From Mesorhizobium sp. B2-7-2 (lineage in GTDB: Bacteria; Pseudomonadota; Alphaproteobacteria; Rhizobiales; Rhizobiaceae), in assembly GCF_006440775.1 (NCBI RefSeq), contig NZ_VFTZ01000005.1, positions 235,947-299,946 on the forward strand: 64,000 bases of DNA, written 5' to 3'. Made by a program: the position numbers and the translations under genes. Of this stretch, positions 1 to 8,674 are shown in pieces (within the stretch, counting starts at the first letter, position 1; each line of letters starts with the position of its first letter). Under the pieces are notes generated by a model. It had not been told where the DNA came from, did not search any database, and saw nothing but the letters and a program-made list of their open reading frames with translations.

Positions 1-99
1 AAAAGATCATGCTCCAACAAAAGCTTGGGCCTGGTTCTTGCAGCGATGTCATGGAAGCCGCTCCCACACGCTGAAATACCTCGACAAAAAAGACCTGAC

Positions 100-972
100 A
101 TGACCGACAGCATTGACGCATTGAACAAGAAACTCGACCGCCTGATCGAGGCAGTCGCTCGCCTTGCCCCGCCGCCCGTGCCGCAGACCGACCTCGGTGT
201 TGCCGACTGTTTCGTGTGGCAGGCGGACCCTGGCTTTCTGGAACCGGTCCGCAAGGTCAACCGCGTCGACATCGGCCTGATCCGCGGCGTTGACCGCGTG
301 CGCGACATCCTGCTCGACAACACCGAGCGTTTCGCGTCCGGCTATGCGGCCAACAACGTGCTTTTGTGGGGCGCGCGCGGCATGGGCAAATCGTCCCTTG
401 TCAAGGCCGTGCATGCCACCGTCAACGCCTCCGACAAGCTCGACCGGCCGCTGAAGCTGATCGAAATCCACCGCGAGGACATCGACACGCTGCCCAAGCT
501 GATGGGTCTTCTGAAGGCGGCTCCCTGGCGCTTCATCCTGTTTTGCGATGACCTTTCCTTCGACCACGACGACACCTCGTACAAGTCGCTAAAGGCGGCG
601 CTCGAAGGCGGCGTCGAGGGCCGGCCCAGCAACGTCATCTTCTACGCCACGTCCAACCGGCGGCATCTGTTGCCGCGCGACATGATCGACAATGAGCGCT
701 CCACCGCCATCAACCCTTCGGAAGCGGTCGAGGAAAAGGTCTCGCTTTCTGACCGTTTCGGCCTGTGGCTCGGTTTCCACAAATGCTCGCAGGACGAATA
801 CCTCGACATGATCGACGGCTATGTCCGCTACCACGATCTGGCGATCGACCCCGAGCAGTTGCGCGCCGAGGCGCTGGAATGGGCAACCACGCGCGGCAGC
901 CGTTCCGGCCGTGTCGCCTGGCAGTTCACGCAGGACCTCGCCGGGAGGCTCGGCAAGCCGCTGAAGGATTGA
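100..972 (+). CDS. DUF815-family ATP-binding protein
   Basis: This is a P-loop ATPase of the DUF815 family, whose members are distant AAA+ relatives of unknown cellular role. The Walker A motif GARGMGKSS lies near residue 91 and an acidic Walker B-like stretch (ILFCDD) near residue 148. A basic/aromatic tail ends in the RSGRVAWQF region typical of the family. The ATG at 100 gives 290 residues and a start MTDSIDALNKKLDRL that looks like a natural N-terminal helix; the reading frame is open back to position 25, but that extension looks like translated leader. In Rhizobiales this gene commonly sits next to the LysM/M23 gene found here at 2918-4465; in this genome an AraC/epimerase pair separates them. 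Confidence 0.85.
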   Translation: MTDSIDALNKKLDRLIEAVARLAPPPVPQTDLGVADCFVWQADPGFLEPVRKVNRVDIGLIRGVDRVRDILLDNTERFASGYAANNVLLWGARGMGKSSLVKAVHATVNASDKLDRPLKLIEIHREDIDTLPKLMGLLKAAPWRFILFCDDLSFDHDDTSYKSLKAALEGGVEGRPSNVIFYATSNRRHLLPRDMIDNERSTAINPSEAVEEKVSLSDRFGLWLGFHKCSQDEYLDMIDGYVRYHDLAIDPEQLRAEALEWATTRGSRSGRVAWQFTQDLAGRLGKPLKD

Positions 973-982
973 AGCGTCAACG

Positions 983-1819
983 TCACTTGCGCGAGATCAT
1001 CCGTCGCAGGTCGCGCGGCGTCTGGCCAGTCTCGCGGCGCATCCAATGCGCCAGATGCGACTGATGCGCGAAGCCCGTCAATGCTGCAACCTCGCTCGTG
1101 CTTAGATCGCCTTGCTTGAGCAGAACGCGCGCCCTTTCCACGCGGCGTCGCAGCACGTAGCGATGCAGGGTGACGCCCGTCGCCACCTTGAACCATGTCC
1201 GCAAGTGCGAGCTGCTCGCGCCGGCAACCCGGCTCAGCCGGTCAATCGAAAGCGGCTCGTGGAGAGCGGTCTCTATGTGTTCCAGAACCCGCTTGAGCTG
1301 CGCATCCGACAACCGGTTCGTTTGAACAATGCCTGGGCCATCGAGACCGAGCAGCCTCACCGCAAGGGCGGCGCCGATGCTGTCGGCAAACAAAGAGCCG
1401 CTCGGCGCGCCGGCATTGAGGTCGCTCTGCAGCGCTCGGGCGAGATATTCGATGCGCTGGTCACGAAGCAAATGGCGCGTGTCGAGCCGCCACGCTCGCG
1501 CCCTGCCGCCCAGTTCCGCGGCGACCCTTTCCATCAAAGCCGGCTGCAAGATGATCTCAATTGTCTCGAACGGGGTTTCGGCGTCGAAGCCGCCCTCCTC
1601 GCCAGCCGGCACCAGGTCGATATCGCCGGCGCGCCTGACGAAATATCGCCCAACCTGGTTGCAATAGGAGCGCGTTGCCGCACTTGCATGCACCATGATG
1701 CGATGATGTGGCGCCCGGGACAGGCGATGGACGCCTGCTTCGACATGCCGGGAGACCATTGCTACGTCGGACGAGGATCGGGCCGGCTCGAATTGCGAAG
1801 GCATGCTCTCTCGATTCAT
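983..1819 (-). CDS. AraC-family transcriptional regulator
   Basis: This 278-residue protein has a variable N-terminal half of about 165 residues and a C-terminal AraC double helix-turn-helix. The first helix-turn-helix is around LSIDRLSRVAGASSSHLRTW and the second around STSEVAALTGFAHQSHLAHW; the closing motif RRETGQTPRDLRRM is characteristic of the family. It is transcribed divergently from the NAD-dependent epimerase starting at 1916, with about 97 bp between the starts, so it may control that gene as well as itself. The ligand cannot be inferred. Its stop lies only 10 bp from the stop of the convergent DUF815 gene. Confidence 0.85.
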   Translation of the reverse strand: MNRESMPSQFEPARSSSDVAMVSRHVEAGVHRLSRAPHHRIMVHASAATRSYCNQVGRYFVRRAGDIDLVPAGEEGGFDAETPFETIEIILQPALMERVAAELGGRARAWRLDTRHLLRDQRIEYLARALQSDLNAGAPSGSLFADSIGAALAVRLLGLDGPGIVQTNRLSDAQLKRVLEHIETALHEPLSIDRLSRVAGASSSHLRTWFKVATGVTLHRYVLRRRVERARVLLKQGDLSTSEVAALTGFAHQSHLAHWMRRETGQTPRDLRRMISRK

Positions 1820-1915
1820 GGCAAAACCTGTCCAAGATTTGGCAATTCCCGCGCGATTTTCAACGCCGTGAACTCGTACTCACGCCTCTCCATCAAGCTT
1901 GGAAGAGAGGTTGCC

Positions 1916-2806
1916 ATGAGTTTCTATGTTGTTGTCGGCGCGGGCCCGGTTGGGCGCGAGACGGCTCGCCGTCTTGGCGAAGAAGGACACGACGTCGTTC
2001 TCACAAGCCGAAGCGTCGGTTCGAACGCGTTGCCGAATGTGCGGACGATACGGGCTGACGCCACGGACGCCGCGGAGCTGTCACGCCTCTGCCGAGGCGC
2101 CGATGCCATTTTGATGTGCGCCATGGCCACATATCATCGGTGGCCGACCGACTTTTTCCCCATAATCGACGGCACCGTGCGCGCGGCGGAAGCGGTCGGC
2201 GCGAAGCTCATCGTGCTCGGCAACCTCTATGGTTATGGGGAAAATGCCGACCGCCCGCTTCGCTCCGACATGTCTTTAGACCCGACTTCGAAGAAGGGAA
2301 CCGCCAGGACCATTATGTGGCAGCGGGCGGTCCGCGCCAATGTGCCGGCGATCGAAGTGCGGTCCAGCGACTATCTCGGACATGGCGCGATCAGCTACTT
2401 CTCCCTGGTCGCGCTGCCCTCCATTATCGAAGGGAAGCCCACGGCCTTCATTGGAGACCTCGACGCAACTCATGCCTGGGCCTTCACCAAGGACGTCGCG
2501 AGCACGCTAGTCGCGGTCTCTCGCTACACGGGTGAATGGGGACGGGCGTTTCACGTTCCTTCGCAATACGCGTCGCCCCGCGAGCTCATCCGGAAAACCG
2601 CGGCAATGCTCGGACAAGAGATTCCGGAAACACGCTCCTATTCCATCCCCGAGATGAAAGCCCTTGGCATGCATGAGCTCATCGAGATGCGATACCTGTT
2701 CGAGAGCCCCTTGCTGGTCGATAGCTCCGACGCGGAGACACTTCTTGGCGTGAAGGCCAGCAGCCTTGAGGAGATGATTGCCGATACGCTGCGTGATCAT
2801 CTCTGA
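1916..2806 (+). CDS. NAD(P)-dependent epimerase/dehydratase-like protein
   Basis: The N-terminus is a Rossmann nucleotide-binding fold (VVVGAGPVGRETARRL, residues about 4-19, fitting GxGxxG), as in the extended/atypical SDR superfamily. The catalytic YxxxK motif is not obvious: the region around NLYGYGENADRP occupies its place, so this may be a non-catalytic or atypical reductase. The open frame begins much further upstream, but the ATG at 1916 follows the ribosome-binding sequence GGAAGAGAGG and begins directly with the Rossmann strand, giving 296 residues. The gene is divergent from the AraC regulator. The substrate is unknown. Confidence 0.8.
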   Translation: MSFYVVVGAGPVGRETARRLGEEGHDVVLTSRSVGSNALPNVRTIRADATDAAELSRLCRGADAILMCAMATYHRWPTDFFPIIDGTVRAAEAVGAKLIVLGNLYGYGENADRPLRSDMSLDPTSKKGTARTIMWQRAVRANVPAIEVRSSDYLGHGAISYFSLVALPSIIEGKPTAFIGDLDATHAWAFTKDVASTLVAVSRYTGEWGRAFHVPSQYASPRELIRKTAAMLGQEIPETRSYSIPEMKALGMHELIEMRYLFESPLLVDSSDAETLLGVKASSLEEMIADTLRDHL

Positions 2807-2838
2807 ACCGTGCGGGGAAGGCATCTTGCACGAATCTG

Positions 2839-2866
2839 AAAAAGCCCGCTCCTTGCGGAGCGGGCT
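2839..2866 (-). terminator. Rho-independent terminator of the serS-surE-pcm-nlpD direction
   Basis: A perfect 10-bp stem (AGCCCGCTCC at 2843-2852 with GGAGCGGGCT at 2857-2866) and a 4-nt loop are followed, on the minus strand, by a run of five T. It lies 52 bp beyond the stop of the LysM/M23 gene. There is no T-run on the plus side, although the hairpin could still slow readthrough from the epimerase. Confidence 0.85.
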
Positions 2867-2917
2867 GAAGACGGCGGGCCGGACTGGAGGTCAGGCGGCC
2901 CGCAAACGGTTCTTGTT

Positions 2918-4465
2918 CTATTCGAGATAGCCGCTCGGATCGACCGGGGCCGAGTTCTTGCGCACTTCGAAGTGCAGCTTGGGCGAGTCGGTGGTGCCGC
3001 TCATGCCGGACAGCGCGATCTCCTGGCCGCGCTTGACCTTCTGGCCGCGCTGCACCTCGATCGAGCTTGCATGGCCGTAGACGGTGACCAGGCCGTTCTC
3101 GTGCCGCACCAGCACGGTGTTGCCGAACTCCTTGAGGCCGTCGCCGGCATAGATGACGACGCCGTTCTCGGCTGCCTTGATCGGCGTTCCTTCCGGCACC
3201 GCTATGTCGACGCCGTCCTTGCCGGAGCCGAAGCCCGAGATGACCCGGCCGCGCACCGGCCAGCGCATCTTGCCGATCCCGGTCGCGTCGGGCGCCACCG
3301 CATCGTCGTCCTCGGCCTGCTGGATGACCTTGGCATCCTTCTTAGGCGGCGTATAGGAGGCGAGCGTCTCGGTGGTCTTGGCCGCCGGCGGCGTCGTTGC
3401 CGTCGTCACCGGATCGACCGCCGGCTTGGTGGCCGCGGGCTTTGCCGCGGCAACCGCGACCGTTCCGCCGGCCGGAACCTTGAGCGTCTGGCCGATTTTG
3501 AGCAGGCCGTCCTGCATGCCGTTGGCCTTCTTCAGCGCCACGACGCCGACGCCGGTCTTCCTGGCGATCGAGGACAGCGAGTCGCCCTGCTGCACCGTGT
3601 AGGAGCCGCCGGCGCCGGCCGGCTTGGCCTCGGCCATCTGCGACGCTGGCTTGGGGTTCTTCGAGCCGCTGGCCGCGGCCGACGTGTCGACCTGAGCGGC
3701 CGACTTGCCGTCCTTGATTTTCGGCTGCTGCGGCAGCACCGCGACCTTCTCCGGTGCGCCGGCAGGCTGCTTCGGCGTATTCACCGGCTTGCCCTCGGCA
3801 ACCTTCGGCTCCGCCTTGCTGGAATAGGCATAGGCGGGAATGACGATCTTCTGGCCGCTGCGGATGCCCTTCTTCGGATCGATCCCGTTGACCTTGGCGA
3901 TAGCATCGGCAGGCACGTGATAGTGCTGCGCGAGGCCCGAAAGCGTCTCGCCGTTCCTGACCACGATTTCGGTCGCATGTGGGGCAGCACTGGCGTTGCG
4001 CACGGCGTCGGGCTCGGCCGCCTTGAACGGCTTGGCCGGCGCGACGGTGTTGGTGGTCGTTCTGTCGACATGCGGCGCGGGAGCAAGCGCGGGAGCCGGA
4101 GCAAGTGCCGGGGCTGACGCTGTGCGCATCGGCCTGGCCGGCGCGGCGGCAGGCTGCGAGGGCGGCGGCAGCTGCTGCGCCGTGACCGGCTCGAGGCTCG
4201 AGCGGCTCACCGACTGGGTGTGGGTGCCGTCGACCGGCGCCGGAGCGACCGTGTCGCCCGGATAGGGCTGGTCGACATTCTGCTTGTTGATGATGGCGCG
4301 CTGATTGTTGGTGGATGACGTGAAGACGTCGTCGACACCGTTGAAGCGCATCGACTGGGAACTGCACCCGGCCGCCGCGCCGGCAATCATCAGGACAGCG
4401 CAACCGCGCGCCAGATTACGTCTGTTTGCCTTCAAGTGATTGAATTGCATCGCACTAACCCGCAC
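2918..4465 (-). CDS. LysM/LytM (M23-like) lipoprotein, NlpD-type cell-division factor
   Basis: This 515-residue envelope protein has a lipoprotein signal with lipobox AAGC (Cys34), two LysM peptidoglycan-binding domains (about residues 168-212 and 288-332) joined by Pro/Ala/Lys-rich linkers, and a C-terminal LytM (peptidase M23) domain over the last ~110 residues. Two positions that are His in active LytM enzymes are replaced. The HxxxD motif reads KDGVD and the final HxH reads KLH; the YGH histidine and the last His remain. The same loss marks NlpD/EnvC-type proteins, which activate amidases rather than cut peptidoglycan, so I infer a regulatory role in septal peptidoglycan splitting. A second ATG five codons downstream is an equally possible start. 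It is last in the serS-surE-pcm direction, after a 122-bp gap. Confidence 0.9.
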   Translation of the reverse strand: MRVSAMQFNHLKANRRNLARGCAVLMIAGAAAGCSSQSMRFNGVDDVFTSSTNNQRAIINKQNVDQPYPGDTVAPAPVDGTHTQSVSRSSLEPVTAQQLPPPSQPAAAPARPMRTASAPALAPAPALAPAPHVDRTTTNTVAPAKPFKAAEPDAVRNASAAPHATEIVVRNGETLSGLAQHYHVPADAIAKVNGIDPKKGIRSGQKIVIPAYAYSSKAEPKVAEGKPVNTPKQPAGAPEKVAVLPQQPKIKDGKSAAQVDTSAAASGSKNPKPASQMAEAKPAGAGGSYTVQQGDSLSSIARKTGVGVVALKKANGMQDGLLKIGQTLKVPAGGTVAVAAAKPAATKPAVDPVTTATTPPAAKTTETLASYTPPKKDAKVIQQAEDDDAVAPDATGIGKMRWPVRGRVISGFGSGKDGVDIAVPEGTPIKAAENGVVIYAGDGLKEFGNTVLVRHENGLVTVYGHASSIEVQRGQKVKRGQEIALSGMSGTTDSPKLHFEVRKNSAPVDPSGYLE

Positions 4466-4587
4466 AGACCCGGTACAAACTGGTCACGATTAAAGCGCGT
4501 TAATGTTACTGGGCGGTTAACCCATTAGAATCCGACGAAAATTTTCTTAAAACATTGGCGGGAATTTTGGCGAGGGCTGTGAGGCCC

Positions 4588-5241
4588 TTAAATCACCATC
4601 GCGACGCTGCGCAGGATCGGCTGCAGCCTGACCATGCCGATGTCCTCGCGCTCGAAGCGGCTGCCGACCTTGGTGAGCTTGGCCAGCACCTGCTCGCCCT
4701 CTTCCGGGCCGATCGGCGCGATGACGATGCCGCCGCTCGACAGTTGGTCGAGCAGGAAGCGCGGCAGGCTGTCGAAGGCGGCCCAGGCGACGATACGGTC
4801 GAACGGTCCTTCATTGGGCAGGCCGTTTGACCCGTCGGCCTGGCGGGCGATGACGTTGCTGATGGCGAGCGCCTCGAAACGCTGCTTGGCCTGCTCGGCC
4901 AGGGTCTTGTAGCGATCGACGGTGATGACGCGCGCCGCAAGCCGCGACATGACAGCGGCCGTGTAGCCCGAACCGGTGCCGATCTCGAGCACGCGGTTGC
5001 CCGGCTCGATGTGGAGCGCGGCGATCACCGCCGCCTGCAGATCGGCGCCCTCGATCGCCTCGCCGCATTCGATCGGCAGCATGCCGTCCGACCAGGCGAC
5101 CGCATGGAACTGCGCCGACAGGAAACCGCGCCGCGGCGTCGCCTCGAAGGCGGCGACCAGCGCCTTCGGCGCCGCGCCCCTGCCCCGCAGCCTGAGCAGG
5201 AAAGCGGCAAAACCTTCGCGGTCGTCGAGGCCCGTATTCAT
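4588..5241 (-). CDS. pcm: Protein-L-isoaspartate O-methyltransferase
   Basis: This 217-residue SAM-dependent methyltransferase repairs L-isoaspartyl residues in damaged proteins. The SAM-binding motif I is VLEIGTGSGYTAAV. The preceding PCMT substrate region AWSDGMLPIECGEAIEG has the family pattern, although the usual Y of the AY motif is changed to AW. It starts 13 bp after surE ends. The surE-pcm pairing is widely conserved in Gram-negative bacteria and supports the call. A second PCMT-like protein is encoded at 31827-32501. Confidence 0.92.
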   Translation of the reverse strand: MNTGLDDREGFAAFLLRLRGRGAAPKALVAAFEATPRRGFLSAQFHAVAWSDGMLPIECGEAIEGADLQAAVIAALHIEPGNRVLEIGTGSGYTAAVMSRLAARVITVDRYKTLAEQAKQRFEALAISNVIARQADGSNGLPNEGPFDRIVAWAAFDSLPRFLLDQLSSGGIVIAPIGPEEGEQVLAKLTKVGSRFEREDIGMVRLQPILRSVAMVI

Positions 5242-5254
5242 GCCAAAACCTATT

Positions 5255-6013
5255 TTATGACAGCGCCTTGGTCAGTTGGTCGCGGAGTTCATGGGCGGTG
5301 AGGTCGAGTTGCAGCGGCGTCACCGACACCAGCCGGTTGCGCAGCGCATGGAGATCCGTGCCCTTCTTGCCTTCGACCGGCTCGCGGCCGAAGCGCAGCC
5401 AGTAATAAGGCAGGCCGCGCCCGTCGCGCCGCTCGTCGACCCAAAGGCTGTGCACCAGCTTGCCCTGCGCGGTGACGACGGTGCCCTCCACCTCGTCCGG
5501 CGCGCAGTTCGGGAAATTGACGTTGAGCAGCACGCCTTCCGGCAGCGGCGTCTCCACCAGTCGCTTGAGCAACGCCGGCGCCAGCGCCTCGGTCGTCTCG
5601 TAAGGCACGACGCGATCCTCGCCGACATAGGAATAGGCCTGGCTCACCGCGATCGAGCGGACGCCGAGCAGCGCGCCTTCCATGGCGCCTGCAACGGTGC
5701 CCGAATAGGTGACGTCGTCGGCGATGTTGGCGCCGGAATTGACGCCGGACAGGATCAGATCCGGCGGTCCGGGCAGGATTTTTTTCGTGCCCATGATGAC
5801 GCAGTCGGTCGGCGTGCCGCGCACGGCGTAGTGCTTTTCGCCGATCTTACGCAGCCTGAGCGGCTCCGAGATCGACAGCGAATGCGCATAGCCGGACTGG
5901 TCCTGCTCCGGCGCAACCACCCAGACGTCGTCCGACAGCGTGCGGGCGATGCGTTCGAGCGACGCCAGCCCTTCGGCGTGTATGCCGTCGTCATTGGTCA
6001 GGAGAATGCGCAT
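5255..6013 (-). CDS. surE: 5'/3'-nucleotidase SurE
   Basis: SurE is a metal-dependent nucleoside monophosphatase linked to stress survival. The family signatures are present: the N-terminal [15 protein letters not shown] carries the metal-binding DD pair, and [26 protein letters not shown] residues follow near position 90. The start at 6013 places [10 protein letters not shown] at the N-terminus, as in other SurE proteins, giving 252 residues. It lies 4 bp after the serS stop, so it is translated in the same operon. Confidence 0.95.
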   Translation of the reverse strand: MRILLTNDDGIHAEGLASLERIARTLSDDVWVVAPEQDQSGYAHSLSISEPLRLRKIGEKHYAVRGTPTDCVIMGTKKILPGPPDLILSGVNSGANIADDVTYSGTVAGAMEGALLGVRSIAVSQAYSYVGEDRVVPYETTEALAPALLKRLVETPLPEGVLLNVNFPNCAPDEVEGTVVTAQGKLVHSLWVDERRDGRGLPYYWLRFGREPVEGKKGTDLHALRNRLVSVTPLQLDLTAHELRDQLTKALS

Positions 6014-6017
6014 CAAG

Positions 6018-7322
6018 TCACTTCGCTTCGATCTTCGCGAGACCACCCATGTAAGGCCTCAGCACTTCAGGAATGGTTACGCTGCCATCCTCATTCTGGT
6101 AGTTTTCGATGACGGCTATAAGAGCGCGGCCGACCGCGGTGCCCGAACCGTTGAGCGTGTGAACGAAGCGATTGCCCTTGCCGTCCTTGTCCTTGTAGCG
6201 GGCATCCATGCGCCTGGCCTGGAAATCGCCGCAGACCGAGCAGGACGAGATTTCGCGATAGGCGTTCTGCCCCGGCAGCCAGACCTCGATGTCGTAGGTC
6301 TTGCGCGCGCCGAAACCCATGTCGCCGGTGCAGAGCGTGACGGTACGGAACGGCAGGCCGAGCCGCTTCAGCACTTCCTCGGCGCATTCAGTCATGCGCT
6401 CATGCTCGGCGAGCGAGCTTTCCTGGTCGGTGATCGAGACCAGCTCCACCTTGTAGAACTGGTGCTGGCGCAGCATGCCGCGCGTGTCGCGGCCGGCCGA
6501 GCCGGCTTCCGAGCGGAAGCATGGAGTCAGCGCCGTGTAGCGCAGCGGCAGCTTTTCATGCGCGGTGATCTCTTCTCGCACGAGATTGGTGAGCGGCACT
6601 TCCGCCGTCGGAATGAGGCCAAGCCGACTGTCGCCATGCGGCGTGAAGAACAGGTCGAGCTCGAATTTCGGCAGCTGATTGGTGCCGAACAATACCTCGT
6701 CGCGCACCATCAGCGGCGGGATGATCTCTTCATAACCGTGCTCTGTCGTGTGCAGGTCGATCATGAACTGGCCGAGCGCCCGCTCCATGCGCGCCAGCTG
6801 GCTCTTCAGCACCGTGAAGCGCGAGCCGGACAATTTCGCCGCCCGCTCGAAATCCATCATGCCGAGCGCTTCGCCGATCTCGAAATGCTCCTTCACCCAG
6901 TTCGGGCGCGTCGGCACCTCGCCGACGATACGCTTGACGACATTATCGTGCTCGTCCTTACCGACCGGCACGTCGTCAAGCGGCACATTGGGCAGAACCG
7001 CCAGCGCATCGTCCAGCGCCTTGTCGAGCTCGCGCTCGCGCGCCTCGCCATTCTGGATGAACGCCTTGATCTCGCTGACCTCGCCCTTGAGCTTGTCGGC
7101 GAGCGCTGAATCGCCTGAACGCATGGCGTTGCCGATCTCCTTCGAAGCGGCATTGCGGCGTTCTTGCTTGACCTGCAGCTCGCTGAGATGTGAGCGCCGC
7201 GCTTCGTCTTTCGCGACCAGGTCGTCGACCGTGGACTGCGCTTCGCCCGCCGGCCACGAGCGCTTCACCAGCGCTTCCACAAGGGCCTTGGGGTTGTCGC
7301 GAATCCATTTGATGTCAAGCAT
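6018..7322 (-). CDS. serS: Seryl-tRNA synthetase
   Basis: This 434-residue class II aminoacyl-tRNA synthetase charges tRNA-Ser. It has an N-terminal coiled-coil tRNA-binding arm (about residues 25-105, rich in Glu/Lys/Arg) followed by the class II catalytic core. Motif 2 is around [20 protein letters not shown] and motif 3 around [19 protein letters not shown]. It is first in the serS-surE-pcm-nlpD direction, and its upstream region contains the MITE-like repeat at 7437-7801, whose inner end is about 115 bp before the start codon. Confidence 0.97.
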   Translation of the reverse strand: MLDIKWIRDNPKALVEALVKRSWPAGEAQSTVDDLVAKDEARRSHLSELQVKQERRNAASKEIGNAMRSGDSALADKLKGEVSEIKAFIQNGEARERELDKALDDALAVLPNVPLDDVPVGKDEHDNVVKRIVGEVPTRPNWVKEHFEIGEALGMMDFERAAKLSGSRFTVLKSQLARMERALGQFMIDLHTTEHGYEEIIPPLMVRDEVLFGTNQLPKFELDLFFTPHGDSRLGLIPTAEVPLTNLVREEITAHEKLPLRYTALTPCFRSEAGSAGRDTRGMLRQHQFYKVELVSITDQESSLAEHERMTECAEEVLKRLGLPFRTVTLCTGDMGFGARKTYDIEVWLPGQNAYREISSCSVCGDFQARRMDARYKDKDGKGNRFVHTLNGSGTAVGRALIAVIENYQNEDGSVTIPEVLRPYMGGLAKIEAK

Positions 7323-7436
7323 GGTCGATCCTCAAAAGTAAGGATCGAGGGGGTAAACCGCATCCGCCATCGATGCAAGACGGCGGTTAGGCGCATCGCC
7401 GCGATTCCCGACCTGGGGTGCGTCCAGTTTCCCCAG

Positions 7437-7801
7437 CACAGGGATTTTGACCGGTCGGCTATGTTTGCGTTGGCAGGCGGCATGGCTTTGAGATTGGCCG
7501 AAACGCCCATCGTGATCGTCATTCTAGGGCGGAGCAGGAGCGAAGCTCCGTCGCGAAGACCCTAGAATCCATGCCGTTACCTTCGCCGAGGCGTGCAACG
7601 GACCAAAATTCTGCACCGCGGCGGCGCTTCCAAGTCACGGCATGGATTCTATGGTCTGCGCCGCGTCGCTTCGCTCCTTGCTTCGCCATTAGAATGACGA
7701 CGTTGGGGCAGCTTCAACCAATCCCGGCGTTTGGGCTGATTTCACGGACATGAACGGAGAATCCTGCACCAAGACAAACGGCAGCCTTCAAAATCCCTGT
7801 G
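7437..7801. mobile_element. MITE-like palindromic element, copy 1
   Basis: This 365-bp element is bounded by a perfect 14-bp terminal inverted repeat, CACAGGGATTTTGA at 7437-7450 and its complement at 7788-7801. Inside lie further large inverted arms (about 7520-7580 against 7655-7715) around a ~75-bp centre, so the whole element can fold into a long hairpin. An inverted copy is at 57574-57930. No transposase is encoded, and I see no clear target-site duplication. It fills the gap between tatC (ending at 7811) and serS, leaving 10 bp to the tatC stop, and may affect tat readthrough or serS expression. Confidence 0.85.
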
Positions 7802-7810
7802 TCGGGCGAC

Positions 7811-8674
7811 TTACGCCGACGGCGCATCCGGCGTGTTGCTGGCGGCAGAGCTCCCCGCCTCCGCCTGCTCGCGCGCCAGGCGGTCGCGCGCCTGGCTGCG
7901 CTCGATCATGCGCGAGGACCAGATGGCGACCTCGTAGAGAATGATGGTCGGGATGGCGAGGCCGCACTGGCTCATCGGATCGGGCGGCGTCAGCACGGCC
8001 GCAACGACGAAGGAAAGGACGATCGCCCATTTGCGCTTCTCGGCAAGCGCCTGCGACGACAATATGCCGACGCGCGTCAAAAGGCTGGTCACCACCGGCA
8101 GCTGGAATACCAGGCCGAAGGAGAAGATCAGCGTCATGATCAGGCTGAGATATTCCGACACCTTCGGCAGCAGCGAGATCTGCACCTGGTCGTTGGTGCC
8201 GGTCTGCTGCATGGCCAGGAAAAACCACATGACCATCGGGGTGAAGAAGAAATAGACCAGCGAGGCGCCCATCACGAACAGGATGGGCGATGCGATCAGG
8301 AACGGCAGGAAGGCGCTGCGCTCGTTCTTGTAGAGGCCGGGCGCGATGAACTTGTAGATCTGCGTGGCGATCAGTGGGAAGGCGATCACCATGCCGCCGA
8401 ACATGGCGAGCTTCACCTGGGTGAAGAAGAACTCCTGCGGCGCGGTATAGATCAGCTCGACCTTATGCGGGTCGAGCCCTGCCCACTGCGTCGCCCATTT
8501 GAAGGGGACGACCAGAAGGTTGAACAGGCGCTTGGCGAAGAAGAAGCAGATGAGAAAGGCGACGAAGAAGCCGCCCAGCGACCAGATCAGGCGGCGGCGC
8601 AGCTCGATGAGATGCTCGATCAGCGGCGCTGACGATTTCTCGATTTCTTCCTTTTCCTTGTCCGAAACGCTCAC
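7811..8674 (-). CDS. tatC: Sec-independent protein translocase subunit TatC
   Basis: TatC is the multispanning inner-membrane receptor of the twin-arginine export system, binding RR signal peptides together with TatB. This 287-residue protein has about six hydrophobic segments and the N-terminal signature PLIEHLIELRRRLIWSLGGF. The central Pro-rich transmembrane region FSFGLVFQLPVVTSLL and the motif TPPDPMSQ are also typical. Its start overlaps the tatB stop by 4 nt (ATGA), implying translational coupling. The C-terminal tail is Ala/Arg-rich and cytoplasmic. Confidence 0.96.
   Translation of the reverse strand: MSVSDKEKEEIEKSSAPLIEHLIELRRRLIWSLGGFFVAFLICFFFAKRLFNLLVVPFKWATQWAGLDPHKVELIYTAPQEFFFTQVKLAMFGGMVIAFPLIATQIYKFIAPGLYKNERSAFLPFLIASPILFVMGASLVYFFFTPMVMWFFLAMQQTGTNDQVQISLLPKVSEYLSLIMTLIFSFGLVFQLPVVTSLLTRVGILSSQALAEKRKWAIVLSFVVAAVLTPPDPMSQCGLAIPTIILYEVAIWSSRMIERSQARDRLAREQAEAGSSAASNTPDAPSA

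Noticed and set aside
1..99. Sequence starting AAAAGATCATGCTCCAACAA resembling the end of a dispersed rhizobial repeat, and an open frame from 25 that extends the DUF815 gene
   Set aside because: Only one copy is in the window, so a repeat cannot be shown; the extended N-terminus is not protein-like.
1112..1915. Long open frame upstream of the epimerase, in frame with it
   Set aside because: It is the antisense of the AraC gene; the real start is the ATG at 1916 with a ribosome-binding site.
2972..4117. Long plus-strand open frame opposite the LysM/LytM gene
   Set aside because: Arg/Leu-rich GC-driven shadow of a well-supported gene.
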